A stretch of DNA of 64,000 nt from Catalinimonas sp038039535 (GTDB lineage: Bacteria > Bacteroidota > Bacteroidia > Cytophagales > Cyclobacteriaceae): assembly GCF_038039535.1 (NCBI RefSeq), contig NZ_JBBPHP010000032.1:1-64000 (forward strand), in the 5' to 3' direction. Shown here in pieces: positions 26,064-34,973 of the stretch (position 1 is the first letter of the stretch; each line of letters starts with the position of its first letter). The translations under genes were made by a program, and so were the position numbers. The notes beneath the pieces are model-generated. The model was not told where the DNA came from and searched no databases. It saw only the letters and a program-made list of their open reading frames with translations.

Positions 26064-26161
26064 AATTTTTAATTGTAGGTTTTAATCTCATTAGATTCAG
26101 CTTAATCCATAAGGTAACGGGCAAGGGAACCAAAAAAGCCCTGAATAAAATCAAAGCTTAA
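26060..26161 (+). CDS. Small basic ORF coupled to the XRE gene
   Basis: A 33-residue frame whose ATG overlaps the TGA of the XRE gene as ATGA, the classic sign of coupled translation. The start is hydrophobic (MKFLIVGFNLIRFSLI) and the end very basic (TKKALNKIK), so a single membrane helix with a cytosolic tail is possible. It ends 4 bases into the convergent ParB-like gene. Real or chance cannot be decided from one sequence. Confidence 0.35.
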   Translation: MKFLIVGFNLIRFSLIHKVTGKGTKKALNKIKA

Positions 26162-26685
26162 AGATCAAGTACTGGCATATCAGGAAGTTTACCTGATTTT
26201 TTTAGATGTTTAATATAGTACCTTACAGCTTCCGTTGTAAAGTCTAACTTATTAGCTTCCATTAATGTAGAAGCTAGTTTTACAACTTTAGAGACATTCT
26301 GCGGGACTGAAATAGTAGTATACGTTATCTCTCCTTCCCCTTCTTCTCTCTTTTTCTTTTTAGGGCCTCTCTTAGCCTTTTTCTTAGGTTGAGATGACTC
26401 TAAGGCTTTAGAAGTGGGAGATGTCTCTTCCTGAGGCTTCTCAGGAGCTATTTCAGCATAATTGTTTGATGTAGCTACCTCATCTTTTTGAATTTCAGAT
26501 GATGTTTCTTCATTTGACTGATTTGTAACCTGATCAGACTGAATATGCTCACCTTCGTTTTTTTCTTCTTTGTTTTTTTGATAAGCCTGGTTAAATGACT
26601 CTTCCCTAAGTTTGGCAGCAGCAGCTTTTCTGTTAGTCTTTTTTTTCTTTGGATTTACATTCGCTATAATACTTTGCTTATTCAT
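26158..26685 (-). CDS. Probable ParA partner / DNA-binding protein
   Basis: A 175-residue protein. The first 115 residues are charged low-complexity sequence (Lys, Glu, Ser, Gln), with a Lys-rich block (KKKAKRGPKKKKREEGEG). The last 60 (ITYTTISVPQNVSKVVKLAS...TTEAVRYYIKHLKK) look like a short ribbon-helix-helix-type DNA-binding domain. It lies 4 bases after parA in the same direction, where a partition operon carries its centromere-binding protein. The assignment rests on position plus the predicted fold. Confidence 0.6.
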   Translation of the reverse strand: MNKQSIIANVNPKKKKTNRKAAAAKLREESFNQAYQKNKEEKNEGEHIQSDQVTNQSNEETSSEIQKDEVATSNNYAEIAPEKPQEETSPTSKALESSQPKKKAKRGPKKKKREEGEGEITYTTISVPQNVSKVVKLASTLMEANKLDFTTEAVRYYIKHLKKSGKLPDMPVLDL

Positions 26686-26689
26686 AATG

Positions 26690-27358
26690 TTACAGTTTAT
26701 ACTTTTTCACAAATTCATTCATAAATGCGGAGAACTCTTCTCTCACCGCGCTCAAATCTGAGTTATCGCTGGACATATAACTTTCATATGTGTTCCATCT
26801 GGCGTATGCTACCAAATCCCGCAGTCCACTTTCAAAAATGTTTACTCCTACTTCTTTGCAATAATCACGCATGGCCTTTTCTTCTATTCTCCCTCTTTTC
26901 TGGTTTAGCATGGCAAATAATAAAAAATCAGTGTCTTCTTCTTCCTCTCTTTTGTAAGTTTCTATTTTCCGAATAGTCTCAACATAATTAAGGGTACTGT
27001 ATAGATCTGCTTTTCTGGCGATAATGGGCAGCAACACTCTGTTTGCTAGCATCATTATCTCTAATATATCATTATCACTTGTACTTCCCTGTAGATCTAC
27101 AAAAACGACGTCATATTGGTCTTCTAGATTATCTAGGTATTCAGCGACCTCTTTGGTGGGAAGCTTCTTAACTTCATAGGGAAATTCTTCAAATTCTAAC
27201 TCGTCAGCTTCTCTAAAGTCTGAAATTGTACCTTGTTCATCTCCATCAATTACCAAAACTTTTTTCTTAAAATCGACTGCTAAGGAGTTTGATATTAGAG
27301 CTGTTAAGGTAGATTTCCCCGCCCCCCCCTTTTGTGCTGAAATTAAAAATATATCCAT
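26690..27358 (-). CDS. parA: ParA/MinD-type partition ATPase
   Basis: A 222-residue P-loop ATPase with the deviant Walker A KGGAGKST at residues 10-17 (signature Lys10). VLVIDGDEQGT marks switch I (residues 34-44), and VVFVDLQGSTSD is the Walker B region at about 84-95. It would move plasmid or element copies apart using the downstream DNA-binding protein. Directly upstream (in its own direction) lies the AT-rich 720-base region, a natural place for the centromere and promoter. Its presence suggests the element exists, at least for a time, as a plasmid. Confidence 0.88.
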   Translation of the reverse strand: MDIFLISAQKGGAGKSTLTALISNSLAVDFKKKVLVIDGDEQGTISDFREADELEFEEFPYEVKKLPTKEVAEYLDNLEDQYDVVFVDLQGSTSDNDILEIMMLANRVLLPIIARKADLYSTLNYVETIRKIETYKREEEEDTDFLLFAMLNQKRGRIEEKAMRDYCKEVGVNIFESGLRDLVAYARWNTYESYMSSDNSDLSAVREEFSAFMNEFVKKYKL

Positions 27359-28081
27359 AGGTGAATTGCTGATATAATTATAAAATATTCTAATTAATAA
27401 GTTATATACGCATATACTAATATGCTGATTCTATGATACAATTATAAAGCTAAAAAATTAAATAATAATATCACTCTCTAATTAAAAAATGAAATAGGTT
27501 TATAACTATGTAATTATAAAATATTACAATTATTTTATTATATAAATAAGTAATTAACTAATAATAAACTTATACAATAATATGATTATAAAACTAAAAT
27601 ACTAAGTAATAATAAAAGTATATAATATTATCATCATGTAATTACTAAATGATATACTTATAAAACTATATAGTTTCTTAGTTATTAAGTTATAAAATTA
27701 TACAATTAAAATATAATATCCTTATTTAATTACATTAATGAACAGTTATATAAACAAATAATTATCTAATGCAACAATGATAAAATAACATAACTAAATA
27801 ATTTTTTAATCAAAAAACCGTATAATTATAAAACTATAATGTTAAACACTAACTTAATTATCTAATTAGATAATTATATAGTAGATGCAAATTAATTAAA
27901 TATAATGAGTTATCTCAAATCTTAGCTAGAAGTAAAATAAATAAATAAAATATCAAATACTTAAATCTCTGATTATGAATGCCTTATGAGGGGCTCTAAG
28001 TGCTAATTTATTAATATGTGTTGCTTTTATATCATAAAGTACTGATATTCAATATAATTAAGTCAACAAATACAAATTATT
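27359..28081. other. Very AT-rich non-coding tract, candidate centromere/origin
   Basis: About 720 bases with hardly any G or C, made of short degenerate AT repeats such as ATAATTATAAAAT and AATTATATAATT spread over the whole tract, with no coding potential. It lies between divergent parA and the mobilisation genes. Such tracts hold partition sites, replication origins or transfer origins; I cannot tell which, and see no clear iteron ladder. TCTAATTAGATAATTA near 27860 is a short palindrome. Confidence 0.5.
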
Positions 28082-28480
28082 ATGTCTAACCGGTATGTAG
28101 TAACAGTGAGTAAAACAATGAGAGAAAAAGTGGGAGAGGAGGCTGATCGTTTAGATATGAAGATTAAAGATTATGTTCAAGATGCACTTGTTTTTTTTGT
28201 GACAAGGAAAATTAATCCAGCTACATATGATCCTGGGAAAGAATTTGATTTAGTACAAATAATGAAGCAAAGTTCTGATAAGATGTTAAATAAGATTGAA
28301 GATCAAGAGAATAATGTTTTAATGAAAATAACTGAAGAGATGATCAGAACTAAGTTATTGCAAGAGGCTCAAATTAATATCTTGATTGAAAAACTAATAG
28401 AGCCTGAATTTAAGGAAAAAATGCAGAGAGAAATAGCTGAATATGTGGAAGAAACTTTAAAATCATATATAAAAAAATAA
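28082..28480 (+). CDS. Mobilisation accessory protein (BfmA/BtgA-like)
   Basis: A 132-residue protein with a short N-terminal DNA-binding-like segment (YVVTVSKTMREKVGEEADRL, as in ribbon-helix-helix proteins) and a long C-terminal coiled coil. It ends 8 bases before the relaxase gene. In Bacteroidota mobile elements, proteins of this build help the relaxase bind the transfer origin. The AT-rich tract directly upstream would then contain oriT. Confidence 0.68.
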   Translation: MSNRYVVTVSKTMREKVGEEADRLDMKIKDYVQDALVFFVTRKINPATYDPGKEFDLVQIMKQSSDKMLNKIEDQENNVLMKITEEMIRTKLLQEAQINILIEKLIEPEFKEKMQREIAEYVEETLKSYIKK

Positions 28481-28488
28481 ATTAATTC

Positions 28489-29760
28489 ATGTATATAAAG
28501 ATCATCCAAACTAATAAAGATGGTAATAAAATTTATCAAAATAATGGATCCGTAAACCAGCTGATTTCATATCTAAGTCATGATTCTATGTTGGGAGATG
28601 AGGATGAAGGTGTTTTTTTTAATCATAAAAACGATAAAATTTCTGCTCATGAAGTAGAGGTTGAAATTGATGAAAATAGTAAAAAATTAAAACCATCTGA
28701 AGAGAAATTCTACTCAATAATAGTGAGCCCAGCTGAGGAAGAGTTATTGCATATTGATAATAAGGATGAGAAGTTAAAAGAATATGTAAGACGAGTCATG
28801 AATAATTATGCTGCTAATTTTCAGCTTAAGAACAGAAGCAATTTTAGATCAAATGATTTAGTATGGTATGCGACGCTTCATAAAGACAGAGAGATAAAAA
28901 ACCTGGATTTGAAAAGTGGGCAATTATTGTCGGTCAAAGAAGCTCAGAGGGTAAATACTTTAAGTAAGAGTAGTAATCCTAATGATCAAATAGAGATTTC
29001 AAAAATAATAAACAGGGCTGAAGAAAGGGAAAGCAAAAAGTATCAGTCAGCGCAATTTATTGCAGGAGAAAAAAAGCCCGGCTTCCATAAACATGCTCAT
29101 ATTATTGTTAGTCGTATGGATGCGAAACAGGAAAACGTTCTTAATCCGCGGTCCAGGCAATCTACATTCTACATCAAAAAGTTTCAGGAAAAGTGCGCAA
29201 AGGATTTTCAACAGATGTATGGTTATAAGCATGAAACCATAAGCAAGGGCTTTTATCAAAAATATAGCACAACTGAACACATCTACTTTCACCAGAAGAT
29301 TGAAAACACTGCTGAACAAATCAACCAACATTTAGGTGACGAGAAGGTTGAGGCAGGACGGTTGAAGGAAATTGGGTATGAGTGCAGTTATAGCAGGGCA
29401 TTTTTTATAAATTTGACAAAGCTCAAGTACAGGTTTACAAAAGGAGACTACTCACATGATCCTTATTTTTTCGTAAAGCACGGAAGAGATCAGAAGCAGG
29501 AAGAATATTTAGGTAAACTTGGTGATTCCAAAACTCAATCTCAGGAATCTATATTAGCATCAGGCAATGAGCATGGGCTACCTACATATTCAAAGGGTAG
29601 GAGTGAGGGTATGACAGCATCACAGATGCTTAATGCTTTGGGAAGCATTCGTGGTGGTTCCATAGCTATCAAAGAAACACTCGTGCTGGATGATGAGCGA
29701 AAGCAAATGAAAAAATCAAAAGAGAAGGGTAGGGGAGAGGATCAAAATGAAATGTCGTAA
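28489..29760 (+). CDS. Relaxase / mobilisation nuclease (DUF5712, MobB-like)
   Basis: A 423-residue protein. The N-terminus (MYIKIIQTNKDGNKIYQNNG) and the metal-binding HKHAHIIVSRMD at about residues 199-210 fit the HUH-type relaxase-like family found in Bacteroidota conjugative elements. A Tyr-rich region (YQKY, HIYFHQK) follows, then a polar tail. It nicks the transfer origin and leads the strand through the channel. It is flanked by the accessory protein (8 bases upstream) and the coupling ATPase (2 bases downstream), a standard mobilisation operon. Confidence 0.83.
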   Translation: MYIKIIQTNKDGNKIYQNNGSVNQLISYLSHDSMLGDEDEGVFFNHKNDKISAHEVEVEIDENSKKLKPSEEKFYSIIVSPAEEELLHIDNKDEKLKEYVRRVMNNYAANFQLKNRSNFRSNDLVWYATLHKDREIKNLDLKSGQLLSVKEAQRVNTLSKSSNPNDQIEISKIINRAEERESKKYQSAQFIAGEKKPGFHKHAHIIVSRMDAKQENVLNPRSRQSTFYIKKFQEKCAKDFQQMYGYKHETISKGFYQKYSTTEHIYFHQKIENTAEQINQHLGDEKVEAGRLKEIGYECSYSRAFFINLTKLKYRFTKGDYSHDPYFFVKHGRDQKQEEYLGKLGDSKTQSQESILASGNEHGLPTYSKGRSEGMTASQMLNALGSIRGGSIAIKETLVLDDERKQMKKSKEKGRGEDQNEMS

Positions 29761-29762
29761 AT

Positions 29763-31676
29763 ATGTTTTTGTCAAGACAATTGCTCCAGATAGCATTTTT
29801 TTTCCTGTTGATAAGCTTATTGCTATTAGGCGTTGATTATTACTTATTGGTTCATTTTCATGGGGATTTAGCTAATTGGTTGGTTAAGCCTCTTGGGATT
29901 TTAGAGAAACTTATTATACCACTCAGAATTATATTACTTTTTAGTTACTTCGTGATGGCTACTATCAGCTCAAGAATGCCACGCTATAGTGGCCCAAAAT
30001 ATCAAGAGCTAATAATACACAAGGGCATACAGTGGTTAGCATTTTTTTTCACTATTGGCAGCGCTTATACTTTTCTCAATATTGAAAAAATGTCGTTATC
30101 TTTTGTATTTGGGTATCCAGCTTCTGTTGTCGGTGTATTCATCTTTCTTCCATTATGTAGTTTTTTATTTCCCACCAAAGAACAAAAACTTGGAAGTCTG
30201 GTAAAAAGGAAGAAAATCAACAACCCTGATTCTGTTAATCTTAAGACTAAGGGTAGGGGATGGGTAAACATCACTGAACCATTTCGCCATACCATTGTCA
30301 TTGCCGGTTCCGGATCGGGAAAAACAGAATCAGTGGTCCGTCCTTATATGTCTCAATTTATTGAAAAGGGATTTTGTGGGATCTTGTACGACTATAAATT
30401 TCCGACACTAACAAATGAATTAAACACCATACTTATTCAAAATAAGAGAAAGGCAAAGTTACCATTGTATGTGCTAGACTTTGAAAGCATAAGCCGCTGC
30501 CATAGGGTAAATCCTATCAGAGCAGATTATATCAAAGACGTAAGTTATGCTGAAGAAATTGCCACCAGCATTTACAATAACCTGGATCTAAGTTCGGTCA
30601 AACATAACGGAAACTTTTTTACCCGTAGTGCTATCAACTGGTTTACAGCTATAATCTGGTTTTACAAGGTTAAGCATCCTGAACAATGCACATTACCTCA
30701 TGTTTTCAATACTATTTTGTACCAGGATTACCAGCATGTATTTTCCATGCTGTTGAGCGAAGATACAAGTGCAGACTACATCCGCAGCATCGTTACCTCA
30801 TTGGACACCAAAGCAGATCGTCAGTTAGGAGGGCAGGTGGCGTCATTGCAAAATGTAATTGCACGTTTGAACACACCTAAATTGGCATGGATACTGTCCG
30901 GCAATGACTTTGATCTGGATATTAATAATCCGGAAGACCCGAAACTGCTTTCCATTGGGATGAGTCCTCAAATCAGGAAGTCGCTTGCTCCAGTGATAAG
31001 CTGTATTTTTACAGTAGCATTACAACAGATGAATGTTGAAGGTAAGCATAAAAGTTTTCTTATGCTGGATGAAGCCACTACACTTTATCTGGATGATTTG
31101 GATCATATTGGAGCTGTAGCAAGATCCAATAAAATCGCAATGGTTTTAATTGCTCAAGATACAGCAATGCTAGTTGAAAAATATGGGTTGCAAAAAGCAC
31201 AAACCATCATTGCCAATATGAACAATATGTATTTCGGAAGGACCAACCTTCCTCAAACGGCAAAGATTGTAAGTGAGACTATCGGTAAAGAGGAAAGAGA
31301 AATAATTTCTAAGAATGAAGGTACTAGTTACCACAAATATGATCAGGGAAATTTAAGCCATGGATTTAGTGTGCAGGAAAGAGCAATAGTTAAACCTGAA
31401 GAGGTACAAACACTGAAAAAGGGGGAATTTGTTGGTAGATCCACAGATGAAGCGCAAAACTATTTCTTTGCCAAATTTAAGAGACATCGATTCCGCACTC
31501 TGTACACCTTAGAACCTTTCGTGGAATTCTTACACCGGAAAGACAATAAGCCTGTGAAAGACAGAGATATTGTCATCAAGCAAAATTTAGATACTATTAA
31601 ATCTGAAGTGAAATCAATAGTGAATAGCTATAAAAACGTATATGCTGATGCAGGCACTTCACTCACATCCGAATAA
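29763..31676 (+). CDS. Type IV coupling ATPase (VirD4/MobC-like)
   Basis: A 637-residue protein with four N-terminal membrane segments (residues 5-140), then a cytosolic ATPase. Walker A GSGSGKTES lies at about residues 181-189, Walker B FLMLDEATT at about 428-436, and a VLIAQDTAML motif follows. It couples the relaxase-DNA complex to the mating channel. The gene starts 2 bases after the relaxase stop. Its last 35 bases overlap the start of the next gene. It is called MobC in some Bacteroides elements. Confidence 0.92.
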   Translation: MFLSRQLLQIAFFFLLISLLLLGVDYYLLVHFHGDLANWLVKPLGILEKLIIPLRIILLFSYFVMATISSRMPRYSGPKYQELIIHKGIQWLAFFFTIGSAYTFLNIEKMSLSFVFGYPASVVGVFIFLPLCSFLFPTKEQKLGSLVKRKKINNPDSVNLKTKGRGWVNITEPFRHTIVIAGSGSGKTESVVRPYMSQFIEKGFCGILYDYKFPTLTNELNTILIQNKRKAKLPLYVLDFESISRCHRVNPIRADYIKDVSYAEEIATSIYNNLDLSSVKHNGNFFTRSAINWFTAIIWFYKVKHPEQCTLPHVFNTILYQDYQHVFSMLLSEDTSADYIRSIVTSLDTKADRQLGGQVASLQNVIARLNTPKLAWILSGNDFDLDINNPEDPKLLSIGMSPQIRKSLAPVISCIFTVALQQMNVEGKHKSFLMLDEATTLYLDDLDHIGAVARSNKIAMVLIAQDTAMLVEKYGLQKAQTIIANMNNMYFGRTNLPQTAKIVSETIGKEEREIISKNEGTSYHKYDQGNLSHGFSVQERAIVKPEEVQTLKKGEFVGRSTDEAQNYFFAKFKRHRFRTLYTLEPFVEFLHRKDNKPVKDRDIVIKQNLDTIKSEVKSIVNSYKNVYADAGTSLTSE

Positions 31677-32097
31677 GCCTAAAGGTGCTGCTGATTTTAT
31701 AAAGAATATTGTTCAGAATGACATTCCTTTCTCTAAAGGCTTGTATTTAGCTGAAACGGTATGGGAAGATCCAAAGATGGCTTCAGTCTATTTGCATCGC
31801 TTAGAGGGGCTTATTCAGGCTGATACGGCCCTAAATTCACAACGAGATACCTATGCAATCATAATAGATGGACCGGTAATGTATGCATACAATGTTGGAG
31901 GATTTCCACAGCCTGATTTTTATTTGTTTGACTTTTCTTATTATCAAACAATTGAAGAGAAGTCGGAGCGATTTCGGTTCTTATCTTATGCCTGCCTTGG
32001 AGGGGAAAACATACCTGAAAATACCCTTGTTCTTCTATATGATCAGCATAAAAAAATAATGCTAGAAGAGTTTTATTCAGAAACAACTTCTCAATAA
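31642..32097 (+). CDS. Unknown protein overlapping the coupling ATPase gene
   Basis: A 151-residue soluble protein of unknown family. It starts inside the coupling-ATPase gene (ATG at 31642, another at 31648), a 35-base overlap in a different frame, which suggests coupled translation. It has aromatic-rich strands (YAIIIDGPVMYAYNVGGFPQPDFYLFDF is a continuous hydrophobic region) and an acidic end. It is the last gene of the element on this side; the next 200 bases hold no gene. Confidence 0.6.
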   Translation: MLMQALHSHPNKPKGAADFIKNIVQNDIPFSKGLYLAETVWEDPKMASVYLHRLEGLIQADTALNSQRDTYAIIIDGPVMYAYNVGGFPQPDFYLFDFSYYQTIEEKSERFRFLSYACLGGENIPENTLVLLYDQHKKIMLEEFYSETTSQ

Positions 32098-32294
32098 TAG
32101 TTTTCCCTAATAGAAGAAAGTGCAAAAAGAATGGTTTTAAACAATTAGTAAAGACAACTTATATAAGTGATTTTTAAACCTAATTGGTATCTGCTTCAAT
32201 TTGGCTGTTACACTTTAACAATCTGTTTTAAACAAGAATGGGTGTAAGCCCCCTAAAGCTATAATGTTCTGTTTTCCATTCTAAACCGGAGGCC

Positions 32295-32855
32295 TTATTG
32301 ATTCATTTCCTCCAGAAGTTTCTTCAGGGAATGGATCCTTCTTACATAAAATATCCAGGCATAGGATAACAGCACCACTTCAATAATAAAAAGTACAATG
32401 ATTACGGAAATACCTTCCGCAGTAGAAAACCATTCGGCCCAGGGCATGAGATCCTGTCGTAAGATTTTGACAGTAATAATGACAATAACTCCCACCATTT
32501 GAATGCTTACAATGAATCCAATCACAAATGACCATAACACTTTTATGATTTTTTTTAGAAAGCTCTTCACATCCTCTAGCAACTGCAACTTTTGAAGCTT
32601 TTTTAAGGTGATGAGGTTTAACAATGAGCCAAGCAATACAGTGATACAGATCAGCAGAGTGATTTCATCTCCTACAGCTTCATAAAAAAAGAAAAGGGCA
32701 ACGACTAAGGCCCAGGAGCTATATAATTCAATCCATAAAAGATGTTTGAAACGCTCTAATTCAGAGACTGATTTTTTGTTTGCTATAGCGCTGATTTCAT
32801 CTTCTTCCAAGGTCTTCTCCTGGATTTCACTCCATAAGGCTTGCAGATCTTTCAT
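32295..32855 (-). CDS. Membrane protein paired with an ECF sigma factor
   Basis: A 186-residue protein: about 45 cytosolic residues, then four hydrophobic segments (near residues 46-62, 67-85, 108-130 and 148-170). Its ATG at 32855 lies inside the sigma-factor gene (29-base overlap), the usual arrangement for a membrane-bound sigma regulator, although no zinc-binding anti-sigma motif is present. A role as anti-sigma factor is inferred from position only. Confidence 0.65.
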   Translation of the reverse strand: MKDLQALWSEIQEKTLEEDEISAIANKKSVSELERFKHLLWIELYSSWALVVALFFFYEAVGDEITLLICITVLLGSLLNLITLKKLQKLQLLEDVKSFLKKIIKVLWSFVIGFIVSIQMVGVIVIITVKILRQDLMPWAEWFSTAEGISVIIVLFIIEVVLLSYAWIFYVRRIHSLKKLLEEMNQ

Positions 32856-33348
32856 CAACTATTTTTTTTAATTGTTTTTTAATTCTATTGATTTTCACGC
32901 CAATATTTGAAAGGCTCAATCCCACGACTTCAGCAATTTGGGCATGTTCTTTTTTTTCCAGGTAAAGCATGATAATGGCCCGATCAATGGGTTTCAACAA
33001 AGCTATGGATTGATACAGGATATTCACTGGACTGTCTGAGTCATAGGGTTGAGTCTGCTTATCAATAATTCTTGAGATTAGCACATTTTCAGCTGGATGC
33101 TCAATTCTCTTTTTTCTTTTATTCAGGTTATACAGACATACATTTAAAGTCAATCTATACACCCAGGTTCCTGATTTTGACCTTCCCTCAAATTTCTCTA
33201 TGGATTTCCAGAGCTGATAGCAGACTTCCTGTACATTATCTTCAAAGTCCTCTGTAGAATTAGCATATCCACGGCACAGCTTTCGGATGATACCGTAATG
33301 TTCTTTTAGCATAATGTTAAACCGTTCCTTTTTCTTTTGAGAAGTCAT
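32827..33348 (-). CDS. ECF-type RNA polymerase sigma factor
   Basis: A 173-residue sigma-70 family protein with region 2 (YANSTEDFEDNVQEVCYQLW and GTWVYRLTLNVCLYNLNKRK) and region 4 (IDRAIIMLYLEKKEHAQIAEVVGLSLSNIGVKINRIK split by an HTH). A TTG start at 33375 is possible, but the ATG at 33348 fits the family start. An inverted repeat (33420-33437) lies upstream, between this and the divergent amidohydrolase gene. Its targets are not evident. Confidence 0.85.
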   Translation of the reverse strand: MTSQKKKERFNIMLKEHYGIIRKLCRGYANSTEDFEDNVQEVCYQLWKSIEKFEGRSKSGTWVYRLTLNVCLYNLNKRKKRIEHPAENVLISRIIDKQTQPYDSDSPVNILYQSIALLKPIDRAIIMLYLEKKEHAQIAEVVGLSLSNIGVKINRIKKQLKKIVDERSASLME

Positions 33349-33419
33349 CTTTTGTGCATTAGCCTTTGCAGCCAATTAGTATCAGCAGGAGGATATTCTT
33401 TACATTTTTTGAAAAAATT

Positions 33420-33437
33420 ATTCTTTATGTAAAGAAT
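33420..33437. promoter_or_regulatory. Inverted repeat in the sigma factor/amidohydrolase intergenic region
   Basis: ATTCTTTA-TG-TAAAGAAT, perfect 8-base arms, 46 bases before the amidohydrolase ATG and 72 bases upstream of the sigma-factor ATG. A half copy (ATTCTTTAC) occurs 26 bases to the left. It is a likely operator for one or both divergent genes. Confidence 0.45.
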
Positions 33438-33483
33438 CATTACTATGAGTTACTAATCCTGTCAACACATAAATTAAACAATC

Positions 33484-34887
33484 ATGATAATAGAAAAAAC
33501 ACTGATAGTTTTGGTGGTAGTTGCTAGCATTTTGTGTAAAGCCTACGGACAGGGTATATGGATCAAAAACACAAATGTGATCAATGTAGAAAACGGTCAG
33601 GTAAAGGAGAACATGGATATCTTTATCAAGGATGGTCTTATCTCTGAAATTTCAGCTCATCAGCAACATGAGAAGAAACCGGATAATGTAGAAGTCATTG
33701 ACGGTACAGGTAAATATTTGTTGCCGGGTTTTGTAGACACTCATGTGCATATGGCCATGGGGGAGGTGCAAGTATCGGTAGTTGATAACCAGCCCATCAT
33801 TGGAATGAATTTAGCAGATGAACTACCCAAAATTACTGCAAGTTTACTCTTGAAACATGGTATAACCACAAGTAGAGACCCCGGCGGTCTTACCGAAGTG
33901 ACTGTTCATGTAAAAGAAAATATTGCTTCTGGAAAAATACTGGGGCCCGAACTATTCGTAGCGGGTAGCATCATAGACACTACCCAGTTTACCAATTTGG
34001 TAGCCCAGGTAAAGTCAAAAAGTGATATGGTGGAGGAAGTAAGAAAACAGAAAGCGGCTGGAGTAGACTTTATCAAGTTCTACACCTCCTTACCGCCTGA
34101 GCTACTAGAAGCGGGTATCCAGGAAGCGCATAAGCTTAATCTGGAAACGATTGCACACCTGCATAATACCTCCTGGACTGAAGCATCCAATCTAGGCCTT
34201 GATAATATTGTTCATATTATCCCCGGAAGCGATATCTACATTCCGGATGAACACAAGGCGAGCTACCACCAAAATGTGCTTATGGGTAGCAAGGCATTTT
34301 ATAAATGGTTTGAATATGTGGATCTTGAAAGTGAAAAGATCTCAGAGCTGCTCAACACTCTAAAGAAAAACAAAACTTCAGTTGATCCAACATTGGTTGT
34401 ATTCCACGCAACTTTTTTCGGCAATATTTCAGCCTATAAAACTCATGAGCTACTCGGCGTACTTCCAGACAAAATGGTAGAGAACTGGCAGACAATCTTC
34501 AATTTTAATCTCGGGTGGACAGAACAAGACTTTGCAGAGGCACAGAAGGTCTGGCCCAAGGTACAGAAGTTTGTTAAAATGTTGCATGATCAGGGTATTT
34601 TACTCACCACCGGAACAGATAGTAATAATCCCTGGATTATCCCAGGTGAAAGCTTTCATCGGGAACTACAGTTATTAGCCGATTGTGGATTAACTCATGC
34701 TGAAATCTTAAAAATGGCTACGCTTAACGGAGCTAGACTCTTAAAAATTGAAGATCGTATCGGTACGATTGAGAAAGGGAAAGAAGCTGATTTAGTTCTG
34801 CTCAGCTCTAATCCATTGCTGGACATTCAGAATACCAAAGACATTGCTATGATTATTTCCAACGGAAGCAAAGTTGAGCTAAAGTAA
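33484..34887 (+). CDS. Exported amidohydrolase (imidazolonepropionase-like)
   Basis: A 467-residue metal hydrolase with a signal peptide (ending KAYG-QG). VDTHVHMAMG at about residues 83-92 gives two metal His, DFIKFYTS at about 194-201 has the carboxylated Lys, and TIAHLHN, NIVHIIPG and TTGTDSNNPW supply the remaining His and Asp ligands. The family cleaves dipeptides, lactams or similar in the periplasm. It is divergent from the sigma-factor pair. Nothing shows the exact substrate. Confidence 0.87.
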   Translation: MIIEKTLIVLVVVASILCKAYGQGIWIKNTNVINVENGQVKENMDIFIKDGLISEISAHQQHEKKPDNVEVIDGTGKYLLPGFVDTHVHMAMGEVQVSVVDNQPIIGMNLADELPKITASLLLKHGITTSRDPGGLTEVTVHVKENIASGKILGPELFVAGSIIDTTQFTNLVAQVKSKSDMVEEVRKQKAAGVDFIKFYTSLPPELLEAGIQEAHKLNLETIAHLHNTSWTEASNLGLDNIVHIIPGSDIYIPDEHKASYHQNVLMGSKAFYKWFEYVDLESEKISELLNTLKKNKTSVDPTLVVFHATFFGNISAYKTHELLGVLPDKMVENWQTIFNFNLGWTEQDFAEAQKVWPKVQKFVKMLHDQGILLTTGTDSNNPWIIPGESFHRELQLLADCGLTHAEILKMATLNGARLLKIEDRIGTIEKGKEADLVLLSSNPLLDIQNTKDIAMIISNGSKVELK

Positions 34888-34973
34888 AATATAAAGATCG
34901 CAGCTGTCCAATAATTGCATTTAGTAATACCTTCTTTTTAGTTGAAAACCGTTTTGGACAGCTGTGAGATGGC

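Noticed and set aside
27359..28081. CRISPR-like or iteron array in the AT-rich tract
   Set aside because: The AT words are degenerate and irregularly spaced; no constant repeat with unique spacers was found.
32134..32235. Direct repeat GTTTTAAACAA at 32134 and 32225 as a possible element end
   Set aside because: Only 11 bases, AT-rich and 91 bases apart on the same side; no matching copy near the other end of the conjugative element.
34901..34964. Inverted repeat CAGCTGTCCAA ... TTGGACAGCTG between convergent genes
   Set aside because: Arms are perfect, but the 42-base loop and the lack of a T tract make it a poor terminator; kept only as a note since it has no other support.
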